Below are positions 9,187 through 20,089 of a stretch of 44,766 bases of DNA, piece by piece; within the stretch, counting starts at the first letter, position 1; each line of letters opens with the position of its first letter. Source of the stretch: an uncultured Oscillospiraceae bacterium (GTDB lineage Bacteria > Bacillota > Clostridia > Oscillospirales > Oscillospiraceae); the NCBI GenBank assembly GCA_947625945.1, contig CANQQI010000003.1, forward strand, positions 1 to 44,766, in the 5' to 3' direction. The position numbers and the translations under genes are program-made. A model generated the notes under the pieces. The model was given only the letters and a program-made list of their open reading frames with translations, did not search any database and was not told the DNA's origin.

Positions 9187-9380
9187 CGATGGTCTACTCC
9201 TTCCCCCGGGATCTGCCCGCCCACGGCGGCGGGCTGGCTCGCGAATTGTTTACACATCCATTATAGAGGAATTATACGGAAAAAGCAAGATTATAGGCGA
9301 AAAAAATGGGGCGGATCAAAAATCCGCCGCATTATTATACGGTTCCGCCCGTCCTATGGCCCAGGGGCCGGGCAGCGGGA

Positions 9381-9707
9381 TCATTTCCCGCTTTGATTTT
9401 GCCGGATGGTGTCGTTAATGGTGGCGCGCAGGCCCCGGCTGACCTTGAAGACCGGCTTAAATCCCGCCGGGACCAGAGCGTCTTCCATGGTCTTGGGGTT
9501 CCGGGCCATCCGCTCGCTGACGGGACGCAGCTCGAAGGCGCCGAAGCCGGTGAAATTGACGCCCCGGCCCTGGCACCAGGTGTCCTCCAGAATGTCCAAA
9601 AACGCCATCGTTACCTCGCTGGCGTCCGCGTCGGACAGACCGGTCCTCCTGCTCAGCTCCTCCACAAACTCCCTGCGAAACATATTATCATTTTTCATTT
9701 TCATCAT
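9381..9707 (-). CDS. HU/IHF-family DNA-binding protein
   Basis: FRREFVEELSRRTGLSDADASEVTMAFLDILEDTWCQGRGVNFTGFGAFELRPVSERMARNPKT, the HU fold signature. Start chosen at 9707 behind a GAGAGG motif. Confidence 0.85.
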   Translation of the reverse strand: MMKMKNDNMFRREFVEELSRRTGLSDADASEVTMAFLDILEDTWCQGRGVNFTGFGAFELRPVSERMARNPKTMEDALVPAGFKPVFKVSRGLRATINDTIRQNQSGK

Positions 9708-10330
9708 TTTTCCTCTCTTCCGATTCGTTGAAATCCATGGGACCGCGTCGGGCAAATCCCGGGAACAGTTGATCCGCGTATAGGTTAATAATACCAATTT
9801 CCCCCGAAAATAGCAAGTATAAAATTCAAAACGGACAAAAAAAGTTGGCCTTTTCCAAGATCCGTCCGGGAGGCTTGCACAAAATCGTGAAAAGATTTCC
9901 CTGGGGAAGACAAAAAGAGGGGCCGTATTTAGCGTGTATTCTTATTCACCGTATTTTATTCGTCAGAAATCCCGGCTCGAAAAAGCGCGGCAAATAGGTA
10001 TCATTTTCAACTGTTTTTCGTTCTCGCGGCGGGCGTTTGCACAAAATGATCGTCATTTGGGTCGCCGATAAAAATTCTGTGCAAACAGCGCCCACTTCCG
10101 CAGATTGGCGGAGCGGTTTTCTCCCCTGCGGAGGGCAGATCGGCCATACCCGGGGGCGCAACCTCTATCCAATCATATTTCATATTTCCTTTTGCACAGC
10201 GGCACGAAGTTTCAGCGGGAAATCACGGAGTCGAAAAAGGTAAGTTTTCGCCACGGACGGCCATTTTTCCGCCCTTATTTTCTCCCTTTTTCGTCAATTT
10301 GCCCAAAAGGCGCCCGCCGGCGGGCAAAAA

Positions 10331-10366
10331 ACGCGGGCCCCGGCTTTTTGCCCGCCGGAGCCCGCG
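10331..10366 (-). terminator. Intrinsic terminator of the ABC transporter operon
   Basis: On the minus strand, GCGGGCTCCGGC...GCCGGGGCCCGC hairpin followed by GTTTTTTG. Confidence 0.65.
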
Positions 10367-10376
10367 CTTATTTAGG

Positions 10377-12242
10377 TCATTCCGCTGTGTAATACTGGGC
10401 CTGGGCGGACCAGAGCTGGTAATACTTCCCCTCCTCGTCCGCCACCAGCGCCTCGTGGGAACCCCGCTGGACGATCCGGCCGTCCTGGAAGACCGCGATC
10501 TCGTCGCAGAATTTGCAGGAGGACAGGCGGTGGGAGATGTAGATGGCGGTCTTGTCCCCGGCGATCTCGTCGAATTTGCTGTAAATTTCCGCCTCCGCGA
10601 TGGGGTCCAGGGCGGCGGTGGGCTCGTCCAGGATGATAAAGGGGGCGTCCTTGTACAGGGCCCGGGCAATGGCGATCTTCTGGGCCTCGCCGCCGGAGAC
10701 GTCCACCCCGTCCTCGGAGAGATTCTTGTAGAGCATGGTGTCCAGGCCCTGGGACATTGCCTCTAAGCGGTCGCCGAAGCCGGCGTCCACCAGCGCCCGG
10801 CGGGCCCGGTCCCGGTCATATTCCATGCTGCCCGCCACGTTGGCCCCCAGGGGCTGGGCGAGGAGCTGAAAGTCCTGGAACACCACGGAGAACAGCGTCA
10901 TGTAATCGTCGTACCGGTACTTGCGGATATCGATGCCGTTTAAGAGGATCTGCCCCTCCTGGGGGTCGTACAGGCGGCACAGAAGCTTGATGAAGGTGGT
11001 CTTGCCGCTGCCGTTTTCCCCCACGATGGCCAGGCGGGAGCCCACGTTGAATTTGAGGCTGGCGTGGCGCAGGGCCCAGTTTTCCGCACCGGGGTATTTG
11101 AAGGACACGTCCCGAAATTCGATCTCATACCGGCGGTCCATCCGCTTTTCCGTGGTGAGGGACCCCTGGTACATGGCGTTGGGGATGTCCAGGAAGGCGA
11201 AGGTCTTCTCCAAATAGCCGGCGTTGGTCTCCAGGGCGCCCACCATGCTCACCAAGGTGAAGAGGCTCCCCACCATGGCCGTGGCCGCGCCCACATATTG
11301 GGTGACGCTGCCCACGTCAAAGGCGCCGCCCCAGGCCTTCAGGCAGGTGAACACATAGATGGCGCCGGTGATCAACACGGTGACACAGGCCCCCAGGCTG
11401 GCGTAGACGCCCATTTTTCCCTGGGCCATCCTTCCGATGGAGCCGTCGGCGCCGAAGGAGGTGTTTGTGGACCAGTAGGCGCGGACCAGGCGCCGCTGAT
11501 CGTACATGCGGATATCCACGCCCCGCTCCCGGTCCATGCCGATGAAGCCGAAATGGCCGAACAGCCGGTTTCCGAAGGTGGCCTCCTCCGCGACGCTGCT
11601 CCAGCATTTTGTGGAGGCGGCGCCGCACATCCCCGCCAGGGCGCTGACTCCCACCATGAGGCCGGCCAGGACCAAAATGAAGATCGGGTTATTCAGGATG
11701 GTGAGTCCCCCGGCGGAGGCCGGGACCGGCGCGGTGAACAGGCTCACCGTCAGGGCCACGCCGCTGAAAATTCCCACCACGCCGCTGATAAAATCGCTGT
11801 AGATGCGCTCCACGTGCATCAGTCCCCATCCGGACCAGTTCTCATTCTGCTGGATCTGGGCCCGGAGATCGTGGGTCTCCTGCTTATCCAGCTGGGAAAA
11901 GTCCAGGGACAGCATTTTTTGGATGAACAGGATCTCTTTTCTTCTCACCAGGTCGCCGTACAGCGTCGCGTACCGGCGCAGAAGAACGGCGCTTAAAGCG
12001 GAAATGAGGCCCACGCACCCCACGCCCGCGATCACCCAGTTCCACAGGACCTCCGCCCGGCGCAAAGTGGCAAGCTCGTTCAGGACCCGGGCCGAGAAGA
12101 ACACGGTGACATAGGGGGCGACGGCGCTAAAAAGGCATTGCAGTGTCAGGACCGGGAAAAATTGGGGGCAGACCTTGTGCAGCGCCCGAATGGCCCGCAG
12201 ATGAAGGGCGGCGGCTTGGCGCAATGTACCTTTCTTTTTCAT
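10377..12242 (-). CDS. ABC transporter, fused permease/ATP-binding subunit (half 2)
   Basis: Walker A GENGSGKTT, signature VSGGEAQKIAIARAL, Walker B FIILDEPTAALD; N-terminal TM segments. ATG 12242; stop of the upstream gene is at 12245. Confidence 0.93.
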   Translation of the reverse strand: MKKKGTLRQAAALHLRAIRALHKVCPQFFPVLTLQCLFSAVAPYVTVFFSARVLNELATLRRAEVLWNWVIAGVGCVGLISALSAVLLRRYATLYGDLVRRKEILFIQKMLSLDFSQLDKQETHDLRAQIQQNENWSGWGLMHVERIYSDFISGVVGIFSGVALTVSLFTAPVPASAGGLTILNNPIFILVLAGLMVGVSALAGMCGAASTKCWSSVAEEATFGNRLFGHFGFIGMDRERGVDIRMYDQRRLVRAYWSTNTSFGADGSIGRMAQGKMGVYASLGACVTVLITGAIYVFTCLKAWGGAFDVGSVTQYVGAATAMVGSLFTLVSMVGALETNAGYLEKTFAFLDIPNAMYQGSLTTEKRMDRRYEIEFRDVSFKYPGAENWALRHASLKFNVGSRLAIVGENGSGKTTFIKLLCRLYDPQEGQILLNGIDIRKYRYDDYMTLFSVVFQDFQLLAQPLGANVAGSMEYDRDRARRALVDAGFGDRLEAMSQGLDTMLYKNLSEDGVDVSGGEAQKIAIARALYKDAPFIILDEPTAALDPIAEAEIYSKFDEIAGDKTAIYISHRLSSCKFCDEIAVFQDGRIVQRGSHEALVADEEGKYYQLWSAQAQYYTAE

Positions 12243-12244
12243 GG

Positions 12245-14053
12245 TCAAAACTCCTTCCCCTCCTGATAGTACCGGCTCTGAACCTTAAAGAGCTTGGCGT
12301 ATTCGCCGCCCAGGGCCAGCAGGCTGTCGTGGGTGCCCTCCTCCCGAATTTGGCCCCCGTCGATCAGGATGATCCGGTCGCAGAACCGGGTAGAGGCCAG
12401 CCGGTGGGAGATGAACACCGAGGTCTTTCCCTTGGTCATCTCGCTGTATTTCATGTAAATGTCATTTTCGGCGATGGGGTCCAGAGCCGCCGTGGGCTCG
12501 TCCAGCAGCAAAATGGGGCCGTCCTTATAAAGGGCCCGGGCCAGCATCAGCCGCTGGGTCTCGCCACCGGAAAACAGGGCGCCGTCCAGATAGACCTCCC
12601 GGCCCACGTGGGTCTCCAGCTCCTTGGGCAGCTTCTGGATCGCGGCGGTGAGCCCCGCCTTTTCCACACAGTCCCCGATCCGGTCGTAGTCGACGCCCTC
12701 CGTGGTCTGGGCGATCTCCTCCGCCACGGTGACGTCCAGAATGGAAAACTCCTGAAAGACGGCGCTGAACAGGTCGTAGTAGCGCCGCCGGTCAAAGGTC
12801 CGAATGTCCTGGCCATTCAGCAGGACCGTCCCCGCCGTGGGATCTAAAAGGCCGCACAGGAGCTTGACCAGGGTGGTCTTCCCCGCACCGTTCAGGCCCA
12901 CGATGGCCAGCTTCTCCCCCGGGCGGACGGTCAGATCGAGATCGTGGAGGGTGTCCTCCTGGGCCCCGGGGTAGCGGTAGGAGACCCCCTCCAATTTCAG
13001 CTCATAGCCATTTGCCTTTGGAACCGCCGCCCCGCCGTCGAACCGAAATGGCTCGGGGTAGTCCAGAAATTCCCGGACCAGGGAGATGTCCAGGCTCTCC
13101 TTATGCAGCGTCGACATCTCCCGCAGAATGCCCATGACCCAGGTGGTAAAGGTGGTCACCGCCGTAAAGTACAGCAGAAACTCGGAGACGGGCAGCCCTT
13201 CATGGAGGGTCTTGTTGATCAGCACCACATAGGCGATGCCGTTCCGGGCCATGGTCAGCGCCACCGCCGTCAGATCCGCCAGCACCTCCACCCGCTCCCG
13301 GCGGAGGATGAAATCCAGGTAAAGATCGTGGGCCTGGGTCAGCAGCTCCTCAAGCCAGTTTTGCAGGCCGAAGACCCGGATGTCCTTCGCCAGGGCCACC
13401 GATTCCGATTTGATCTGGAGGTAGTTGACCTTCTGGAAGTATTTTTCTTCCTCCTCCTTGTGGGCGTACCGCCAGCTGTTGGCGTGCCGGGAGACCAGGA
13501 ACCCGGCCACGCAGGTGGCCACGATCACCAGGAGCAGCAGCCCGTTGATCCGGGACAAAATGCCCAGGTACACCACCAGGCCGCCGATGTTGGCCAGCAG
13601 CATGGTCAGGGTCTGCCAGATGTGCTCTGTCGCCTGGCTATTGCTGTTGCAGGCGTCGTAGGCTTTTTCCCGCAGCTTAATAAAGGGCTCCTCCAGGGTG
13701 TTGGGGTAGGAGGTGACGCAGCACTTTTCGCTGATTTTCCCGATGATCCCGCTGCGCACATCCACCCGGGCGAACAGGGTGTTTTCGTCAATATACTGGT
13801 CGAGGCCCTGGATCAAAAAGAGGGCGGCGGTGAAGGCCCCGATGGTCCCCAGCAGCTCCCCTATGGGGGCCTGCCGCTCCACCCGGGCCAGAACCTGGGG
13901 GGCGATGTAGAGCTGGGTCAAATTGAGCAGGACCACCAGGATTGCTGATAACACACAGAAGAAAAGCACCCGCTTGCGGGTCTTCCAGGCAAGGCTAACC
14001 ATCCACCCCACGTTTTGAAGGACGTTGTATTTCGGTTTTTCCTTTGGCTTCAT
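12245..14053 (-). CDS. ABC transporter, fused permease/ATP-binding subunit (half 1)
   Basis: Walker A GLNGAGKTT, signature FSGGETQRLMLARAL, Walker B ILLLDEPTAALD. Confidence 0.93.
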   Translation of the reverse strand: MKPKEKPKYNVLQNVGWMVSLAWKTRKRVLFFCVLSAILVVLLNLTQLYIAPQVLARVERQAPIGELLGTIGAFTAALFLIQGLDQYIDENTLFARVDVRSGIIGKISEKCCVTSYPNTLEEPFIKLREKAYDACNSNSQATEHIWQTLTMLLANIGGLVVYLGILSRINGLLLLVIVATCVAGFLVSRHANSWRYAHKEEEEKYFQKVNYLQIKSESVALAKDIRVFGLQNWLEELLTQAHDLYLDFILRRERVEVLADLTAVALTMARNGIAYVVLINKTLHEGLPVSEFLLYFTAVTTFTTWVMGILREMSTLHKESLDISLVREFLDYPEPFRFDGGAAVPKANGYELKLEGVSYRYPGAQEDTLHDLDLTVRPGEKLAIVGLNGAGKTTLVKLLCGLLDPTAGTVLLNGQDIRTFDRRRYYDLFSAVFQEFSILDVTVAEEIAQTTEGVDYDRIGDCVEKAGLTAAIQKLPKELETHVGREVYLDGALFSGGETQRLMLARALYKDGPILLLDEPTAALDPIAENDIYMKYSEMTKGKTSVFISHRLASTRFCDRIILIDGGQIREEGTHDSLLALGGEYAKLFKVQSRYYQEGKEF

Positions 14054-14090
14054 GTTGGTTCACCTCACGGCGCCGATTGTATCACAAAAG

Positions 14091-14122
14091 GTTCGTCCCC
14101 GGGTCGATCCGGGGACGAACCG
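14091..14122 (-). terminator. Intrinsic terminator between histidine kinase gene and ABC operon
   Basis: Perfect ggttcgtccccgg-gtcgat-ccggggacgaacc; minus strand continues CTTTTGTGATACAAT, so a T-run and a TACAAT -10-like box follow. Confidence 0.65.
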
Positions 14123-14146
14123 CCGTTTTCGGGGGATGAATCGCGT

Positions 14147-14809
14147 TCAAAGCTGGGGCAGCAAAATCTCGGTGGTGAAGGCCCCATCCTCGCTGTTGCG
14201 GCTGATGTACCCGCCCAGGCGCTCCACGATGGCGTCGATCCGCACCAGACCGAAGCCGTGGCCTTCGCCCTTGGTGCTGCGGAAGATCCGCCCCTCCTTT
14301 TTGAGCTTCTTCCCGGCGGTGAAGTTGGTGAAGGAGATGTACAGCTGGGTATTTTTCATGTCCATGTATACCCGGATCACCCGCCGGTCCTCCGGCAGCT
14401 CCGCGCTGGCCTCGATGGCATTGTCAAAGAGGTTGCCGATGATGCAGCACAGGTCGATTTCCGAGGAGCGCAGCCGGACGGGGATCTGGGCGTCCGCCAC
14501 CACGGTGATCCCCTTGGCCTTGGCCAGGGAGATCTTGGAGTTGAGAATGGCGTCGGCCATGGGATTGCCGGTCTTGATCACCGTGTCCACGGTGGTCAGA
14601 TCCTCATCCAGAAGGTCCAGGTACCGCCGAATGGCATCCCAATCCCCCGCCGCGGCGTAGGCCTTCATGGTCTGGATGTGATTGCGGTAATCGTGCCGCC
14701 AGCCCCGGATCTGGCGGTACATATTGTCCACCTCCCGGTAGTGGGTCTCGATCAGCTCCCGCTGATAATCGGCGATCCGCTGATCGATCCGCTTGGAAAG
14801 CAGGCCCAT
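14147..14809 (-). CDS. GHKL-type (AgrC/VirS-like) histidine kinase lacking an N-terminal membrane domain
   Basis: H-box WRHDYRNHIQTM, N-box CIIGNLFDNAIEAS, G-box GHGFGLVRIDAIVERLGG. Confidence 0.88.
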   Translation of the reverse strand: MGLLSKRIDQRIADYQRELIETHYREVDNMYRQIRGWRHDYRNHIQTMKAYAAAGDWDAIRRYLDLLDEDLTTVDTVIKTGNPMADAILNSKISLAKAKGITVVADAQIPVRLRSSEIDLCCIIGNLFDNAIEASAELPEDRRVIRVYMDMKNTQLYISFTNFTAGKKLKKEGRIFRSTKGEGHGFGLVRIDAIVERLGGYISRNSEDGAFTTEILLPQL

Positions 14810-14813
14810 GGTC

Positions 14814-15512
14814 TCACCCCCTGTTGATGATCGCCCGGTTGACGCCGTCGTAGGCCCCCCGGGGCAGCGGGAGGACGGCGCCGTCCCCCAGGAAGATTTG
14901 GGTCCTGGTCACCCGGCTGATCTGGGTCAGGTTCACCAGGAAGGAGCGGCCCACCCGGTAAAAACGCTCGTCCAGCCGCTCCTCCAGGCCGCTGAGAGTC
15001 ATTTTCACGGTATAATCGGCCTTGGCGTGGATGGTCACATAGTTGCCGAACACCTCCGCGTACCGGATCTGGTAGACAGGCAATCGCACCATCTCGCCCC
15101 CCAGCTCCAGATTCAAAACCCGCTCGTTTTTCGCCAGCTTTTCCGCCGCCCGGTCCAAAACGGCCCGGAGCTTCTCCTCCTTCACCGGCTTCATCAGGTA
15201 GTGGAGCGCCGCCACCTCGTAGCCCTCAGAAATGTAGTCGGAATAGCCCGTGACGAAGACGATCTGGACGGTGTCGTTCGCTTGCCGCAGCCGTTTGGCC
15301 ATGGCCACCCCGTCCATCGCCCCCATTTCAATGTCCAGGAGCAGGATATCGTAGTCCTTTTCCTCCGCGTAGTGGAACAAAAAGCCCTCGGCGGAGGAAA
15401 ATTGGTCGATTTTGACCGTGTGCCCGGCGCCAGATGCCCAGTTTTCCACCAGGGCAGCCAGATACTGCCGGTCCGCGCCTAAATCGTCGCAAATCGCGAT
15501 TTTATAGTTCAT
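14814..15512 (-). CDS. LytTR-family response regulator
   Basis: Receiver MNYKIAICDDLGADRQ...DILLLDIEMGAMDG...MKPVKEEKL, then LytTR domain VRLPVYQIRYAEVFGNYVTIH...RVGRSFLVNL. Start MNYK at 15512. Confidence 0.92.
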   Translation of the reverse strand: MNYKIAICDDLGADRQYLAALVENWASGAGHTVKIDQFSSAEGFLFHYAEEKDYDILLLDIEMGAMDGVAMAKRLRQANDTVQIVFVTGYSDYISEGYEVAALHYLMKPVKEEKLRAVLDRAAEKLAKNERVLNLELGGEMVRLPVYQIRYAEVFGNYVTIHAKADYTVKMTLSGLEERLDERFYRVGRSFLVNLTQISRVTRTQIFLGDGAVLPLPRGAYDGVNRAIINRG

Positions 15513-15565
15513 GAATCTCGCCCTCTCGACGCTTTTCTCATAATAGACCATGGCTCCCGCTTCCG

Positions 15566-15889
15566 TCATCGGTTTTTCTTTTTCGGCTTTTGCGCCGGAA
15601 GTTCCTCGTACATAGCCCGGAAAAGCGCGGTCAAAAAAGCTCTGTCGTCCACGTTATCCACGAGCAGCATTTCTTTCGCCCCTTCATACGGCAACTCCAA
15701 AGGGGCGTTCGGCAGAAACGTCCTTGCCGATTTTGTCGGCTTTACAAGCAGTCGGTCGTCGTAGATCCCGCCGACAATTTTCCCATTGTAATACAAAATA
15801 TATTCGCCCATCATCCCACGGGCCGAAACGCCGGTCAGCTCCGACAGCTGCTCCAAAATGAATGCCAGATATTCCTTGCTCGACGCCAT
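15566..15889 (-). CDS. TfoX/Sxy N-terminal domain protein
   Basis: MASSKEYLAFILEQLSELTGVSARGMMGEYILYYNGKIVGGIYDDRLLVKPT is typical of the TfoX-N family. Confidence 0.85.
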   Translation of the reverse strand: MASSKEYLAFILEQLSELTGVSARGMMGEYILYYNGKIVGGIYDDRLLVKPTKSARTFLPNAPLELPYEGAKEMLLVDNVDDRAFLTALFRAMYEELPAQKPKKKNR

Positions 15890-16031
15890 AACCGTCCCTC
15901 CCCCTCGAAGCAAATCCGCTGTCATAAAACACGATTGTTTTTTGTCCCGATCCGGTATAACTCATAGTGTACAATAGAAAAAGGAAAAATACAATCCCAA
16001 TCAAAAGCGCCATTTCCCCTAAATTTTGTCA

Positions 16032-16062
16032 AAGCCGCTCTCCCGGAGGAAACCGGGGGAGC
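16032..16062 (-). terminator. Intrinsic terminator of the CsoR-like gene
   Basis: gccgctctcccgg-aggaaa-ccgggggagcggc. Confidence 0.55.
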
Positions 16063-16070
16063 GGCGGCCT

Positions 16071-16400
16071 TTATTTCATGAATTTGTCAATGGCCTGGCA
16101 CAGGTCGTCGATGGCGGTCTGGTCCCCGGCGGCCACGGCGTCCACCATGCAGTGGCGGAGATGGTCCTGGAGGATCACCTTCCCGGTGCCCTCCAGCGCG
16201 GAGCGGACGGCGGCCAGCTGGATCAGCACCTCGGAACAGTCATAGCCCTCCTCTACCATCCGCTTGACCTTCTCCAGATGGCCGATGGCCCGGGCCAGAC
16301 GGTTAACCACCGCCTTTTGGTTCTCGTGGACGTGGTTGTGGGTGTGGGCGATGCCGTGGGCGTGCATATAAGCGTGGTCGTGGTGGGGATCTTGCTCCAT
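16071..16400 (-). CDS. CsoR/FrmR-family metal-sensing transcriptional repressor with His-rich N-terminus
   Basis: NRLARAIGHLEKVKRMVEEGYDCSEVLIQLAAVRSALEGTGKVILQDHLRHC; N-terminus MEQDPHHDHAYMHAHGIAHTHNHVHENQ. Confidence 0.88.
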   Translation of the reverse strand: MEQDPHHDHAYMHAHGIAHTHNHVHENQKAVVNRLARAIGHLEKVKRMVEEGYDCSEVLIQLAAVRSALEGTGKVILQDHLRHCMVDAVAAGDQTAIDDLCQAIDKFMK

Positions 16401-16512
16401 GGCGGGGGCTCCTTTCGCCTTTTTTCTGATTATATCCTATTTCGGTCAAAAAAGCAACCCCGGCAGGGGGATGGCCCCGCCTAAATCGGGAAAAAATTAT
16501 CGAAATAATAGT

Positions 16513-16541
16513 AGACAAGATGTCAAATTCGTGATACAATG
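16513..16541 (+). promoter_or_regulatory. Sigma-A-type promoter of pckA
   Basis: tagaca-N17-tacaat in gtagacaagatgtcaaattcgtgatacaatg. Confidence 0.55.
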
Positions 16542-16642
16542 TATTTGGTGGAAGTTGGAATTTTTTCAAACTGTCCACAGCTCGTGGTCAACGCGGCAAA
16601 TCTGCCGCTGCCGATTTTTTCTCAATCTTAGGAGGATACACT

Positions 16643-18232
<1,590 letters not shown>

Positions 18233-18249
18233 TTTCTAAGCGCATTCGG

Positions 18250-18278
18250 CTCCGGGCCGGGCCCGGAGCCTTTTCCCC
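18250..18278 (+). terminator. Intrinsic terminator after pckA
   Basis: ggctccgggccgggcccggagcc followed by tttt. Confidence 0.6.
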
Positions 18279-18310
18279 CGTCAAAAAATCACATATGGAG
18301 GTTTTCCCCT

Positions 18311-19693
18311 ATGGCTCAAAAGGTACAGTTCGTGGAAACGGTGCTGCGGGACGCCAACCAGTCCCTGATCGCCACCCGTCTTCCCTATGACAAGTTCGAG
18401 CCCATGCTGCCCACCATCGACAAGGTGGGTTACTACGCCGTGGAGTGCTGGGGCGGCGCCACCTTCGACGTGTGCCTGCGCTACCTGCACGAGGATCCCT
18501 GGGAGCGGCTGCGGAAGATCCGGGCCAAAATGCCCAACACCAAGTTGCAGATGCTTCTCCGGGGCCAGAACGTCCTGGGCTACGCCCACTACCCCGATGA
18601 TTTCGTCAAGCTCTTTGTGGCCAAGGCCGTGGAGAACGGCATCGACGTGATCCGCATCTTCGACGCCCTGAACGACGTGAACAACCTGAAGGTGGCCATG
18701 GAGGCCACCATCAAGGCCGGGGCCATCGCCTCCGGCACCATCTCCTACACCACCTCCCCGGTCCACACCCAGGCCAACTATGTCAAGATGGTCAAGGAGC
18801 TCAAGGAAATGGGCGCCTCCACCATCTGCATCAAGGACATGGCCGGCATCATGGGCCCAAAGGAGGCCTACGACCTGGTCTCCGCCATCAAGGACGCGGT
18901 GGATCTGCCCATCGACCTGCACACCCACTCCACCACCGGTCTGGCCTTCATGACCTACCTGAAGGCGGTGGAGGCCGGCGTGGACATCATCGACACCGCC
19001 ATCTCCCCCTTCTCCGGCGGCACCTCCCAGCCTGCCACCGAGACCCTGGCCTACGCTCTGCGGCAGCTGGGCTACCAGGTGGATCTGGACGACAGCCTGA
19101 CCAAGAAAATGGCCGACTACTTCAAGACCGTTCGGGACGATTTCATCAAGGACGGCACCCTGATGCCCAAGTCCATGGCCACCGACACCCAGTGCCTGAC
19201 CTACCAGGTCCCCGGCGGCATGCTGTCCAACCTCCTGTCCCAGCTCAAGCAGATGAACGCCCTGGATCGGTTTGACGAGGCTCTGATCGAGACCCCCAAG
19301 GTCCGCAAGGACATGGGCTATCCGCCTCTGGTCACCCCCACCAGCCAGATGGTGGGCGTCCAGGCGGTGCGCAACGTCCTGGACGGCCAGCGGTACAAGA
19401 CCGTCTCCAAGGAGATCAAGGCCTACTGCCGGGGCGAGTACGGCCGGACGCCGGCCCCCATCGACCCGGAGATCCAGGCCAAGATCCTGGGGGACGAGAA
19501 GCCCCTCACCGGCCGGTACGCCGACACCTTGAAGCCCATCGTGGAGGAGACCCGGCAGAAGCTGGCCGGCGTCGCCCGGAGCGACGAGGATGTACTGAGC
19601 TACATTGCCTTCCCCAACCTGGCGGAAAAGTTCTTCGCCGAGCGGAAGGAAAAGGAAGAGAACACGGCGACCTACACCATCGTGGAAGCGTAA
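18311..19693 (+). CDS. oadA: Oxaloacetate decarboxylase alpha (carboxyltransferase) subunit
   Basis: VQFVETVLRDANQSLIATRLP, IKDMAGIMGPKEAYDLVSAIK, DLHTHSTTGLAFMTYLKAVEAGVDIIDTAISPFSGGTSQPATE. Confidence 0.93.
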   Translation: MAQKVQFVETVLRDANQSLIATRLPYDKFEPMLPTIDKVGYYAVECWGGATFDVCLRYLHEDPWERLRKIRAKMPNTKLQMLLRGQNVLGYAHYPDDFVKLFVAKAVENGIDVIRIFDALNDVNNLKVAMEATIKAGAIASGTISYTTSPVHTQANYVKMVKELKEMGASTICIKDMAGIMGPKEAYDLVSAIKDAVDLPIDLHTHSTTGLAFMTYLKAVEAGVDIIDTAISPFSGGTSQPATETLAYALRQLGYQVDLDDSLTKKMADYFKTVRDDFIKDGTLMPKSMATDTQCLTYQVPGGMLSNLLSQLKQMNALDRFDEALIETPKVRKDMGYPPLVTPTSQMVGVQAVRNVLDGQRYKTVSKEIKAYCRGEYGRTPAPIDPEIQAKILGDEKPLTGRYADTLKPIVEETRQKLAGVARSDEDVLSYIAFPNLAEKFFAERKEKEENTATYTIVEA

Positions 19694-19708
19694 GAGGGAG
19701 GCCGTTTT

Positions 19709-20089
19709 ATGAATCATACGCTACTCCTTTCCGCCGCTTCGGCGGAGGCCCCGGTCCTGGGCGTGGGCGGCGCGGCGGTGATTGCCCTGCTGGGCTATGC
19801 CGTGGTGTTTTTCGGACTGGTCCTGCTGATGCTGGTGGTCATGGCGATGGGCAAGATCTTCACCTCCCTGGAGAAGAAGAACGCCCCGGCCCCGGCCCCC
19901 GAGGCCGCTCCGGCGCCGCCCCCCGCCCCCGCGCCTAAGCCTGTCGCCCCCGGCTCCGCCGGGCAGCTGAAGCTCTACAACGTGGAGCCCAAGACTGCCG
20001 CCATGCTGATGGCCATCGTGGCCGATAAAATGGGCAAGCCCCTGAATGAACTGCGCTTCATTTCCATCAAGGAGGTCGAAACCAAATGA
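19709..20089 (+). CDS. OadG-like small membrane (gamma) subunit of Na+-pumping decarboxylase
   Basis: One TM helix, Ala/Pro-rich linker, C-terminal LYNVEPKTAAMLMAIVADKMGKPLNELRFISIKEV; position in operon. Confidence 0.8.
   Translation: MNHTLLLSAASAEAPVLGVGGAAVIALLGYAVVFFGLVLLMLVVMAMGKIFTSLEKKNAPAPAPEAAPAPPPAPAPKPVAPGSAGQLKLYNVEPKTAAMLMAIVADKMGKPLNELRFISIKEVETK

Noticed and set aside
9946-10161. 71-aa minus-strand ORF as a possible export peptide for the ABC transporter
   Set aside because: No RBS, leader or Gly-Gly motif, and its composition is not peptide-like.
18281-19717. 478-aa minus-strand ORF
   Set aside because: Antisense to oadA; shadow frame.
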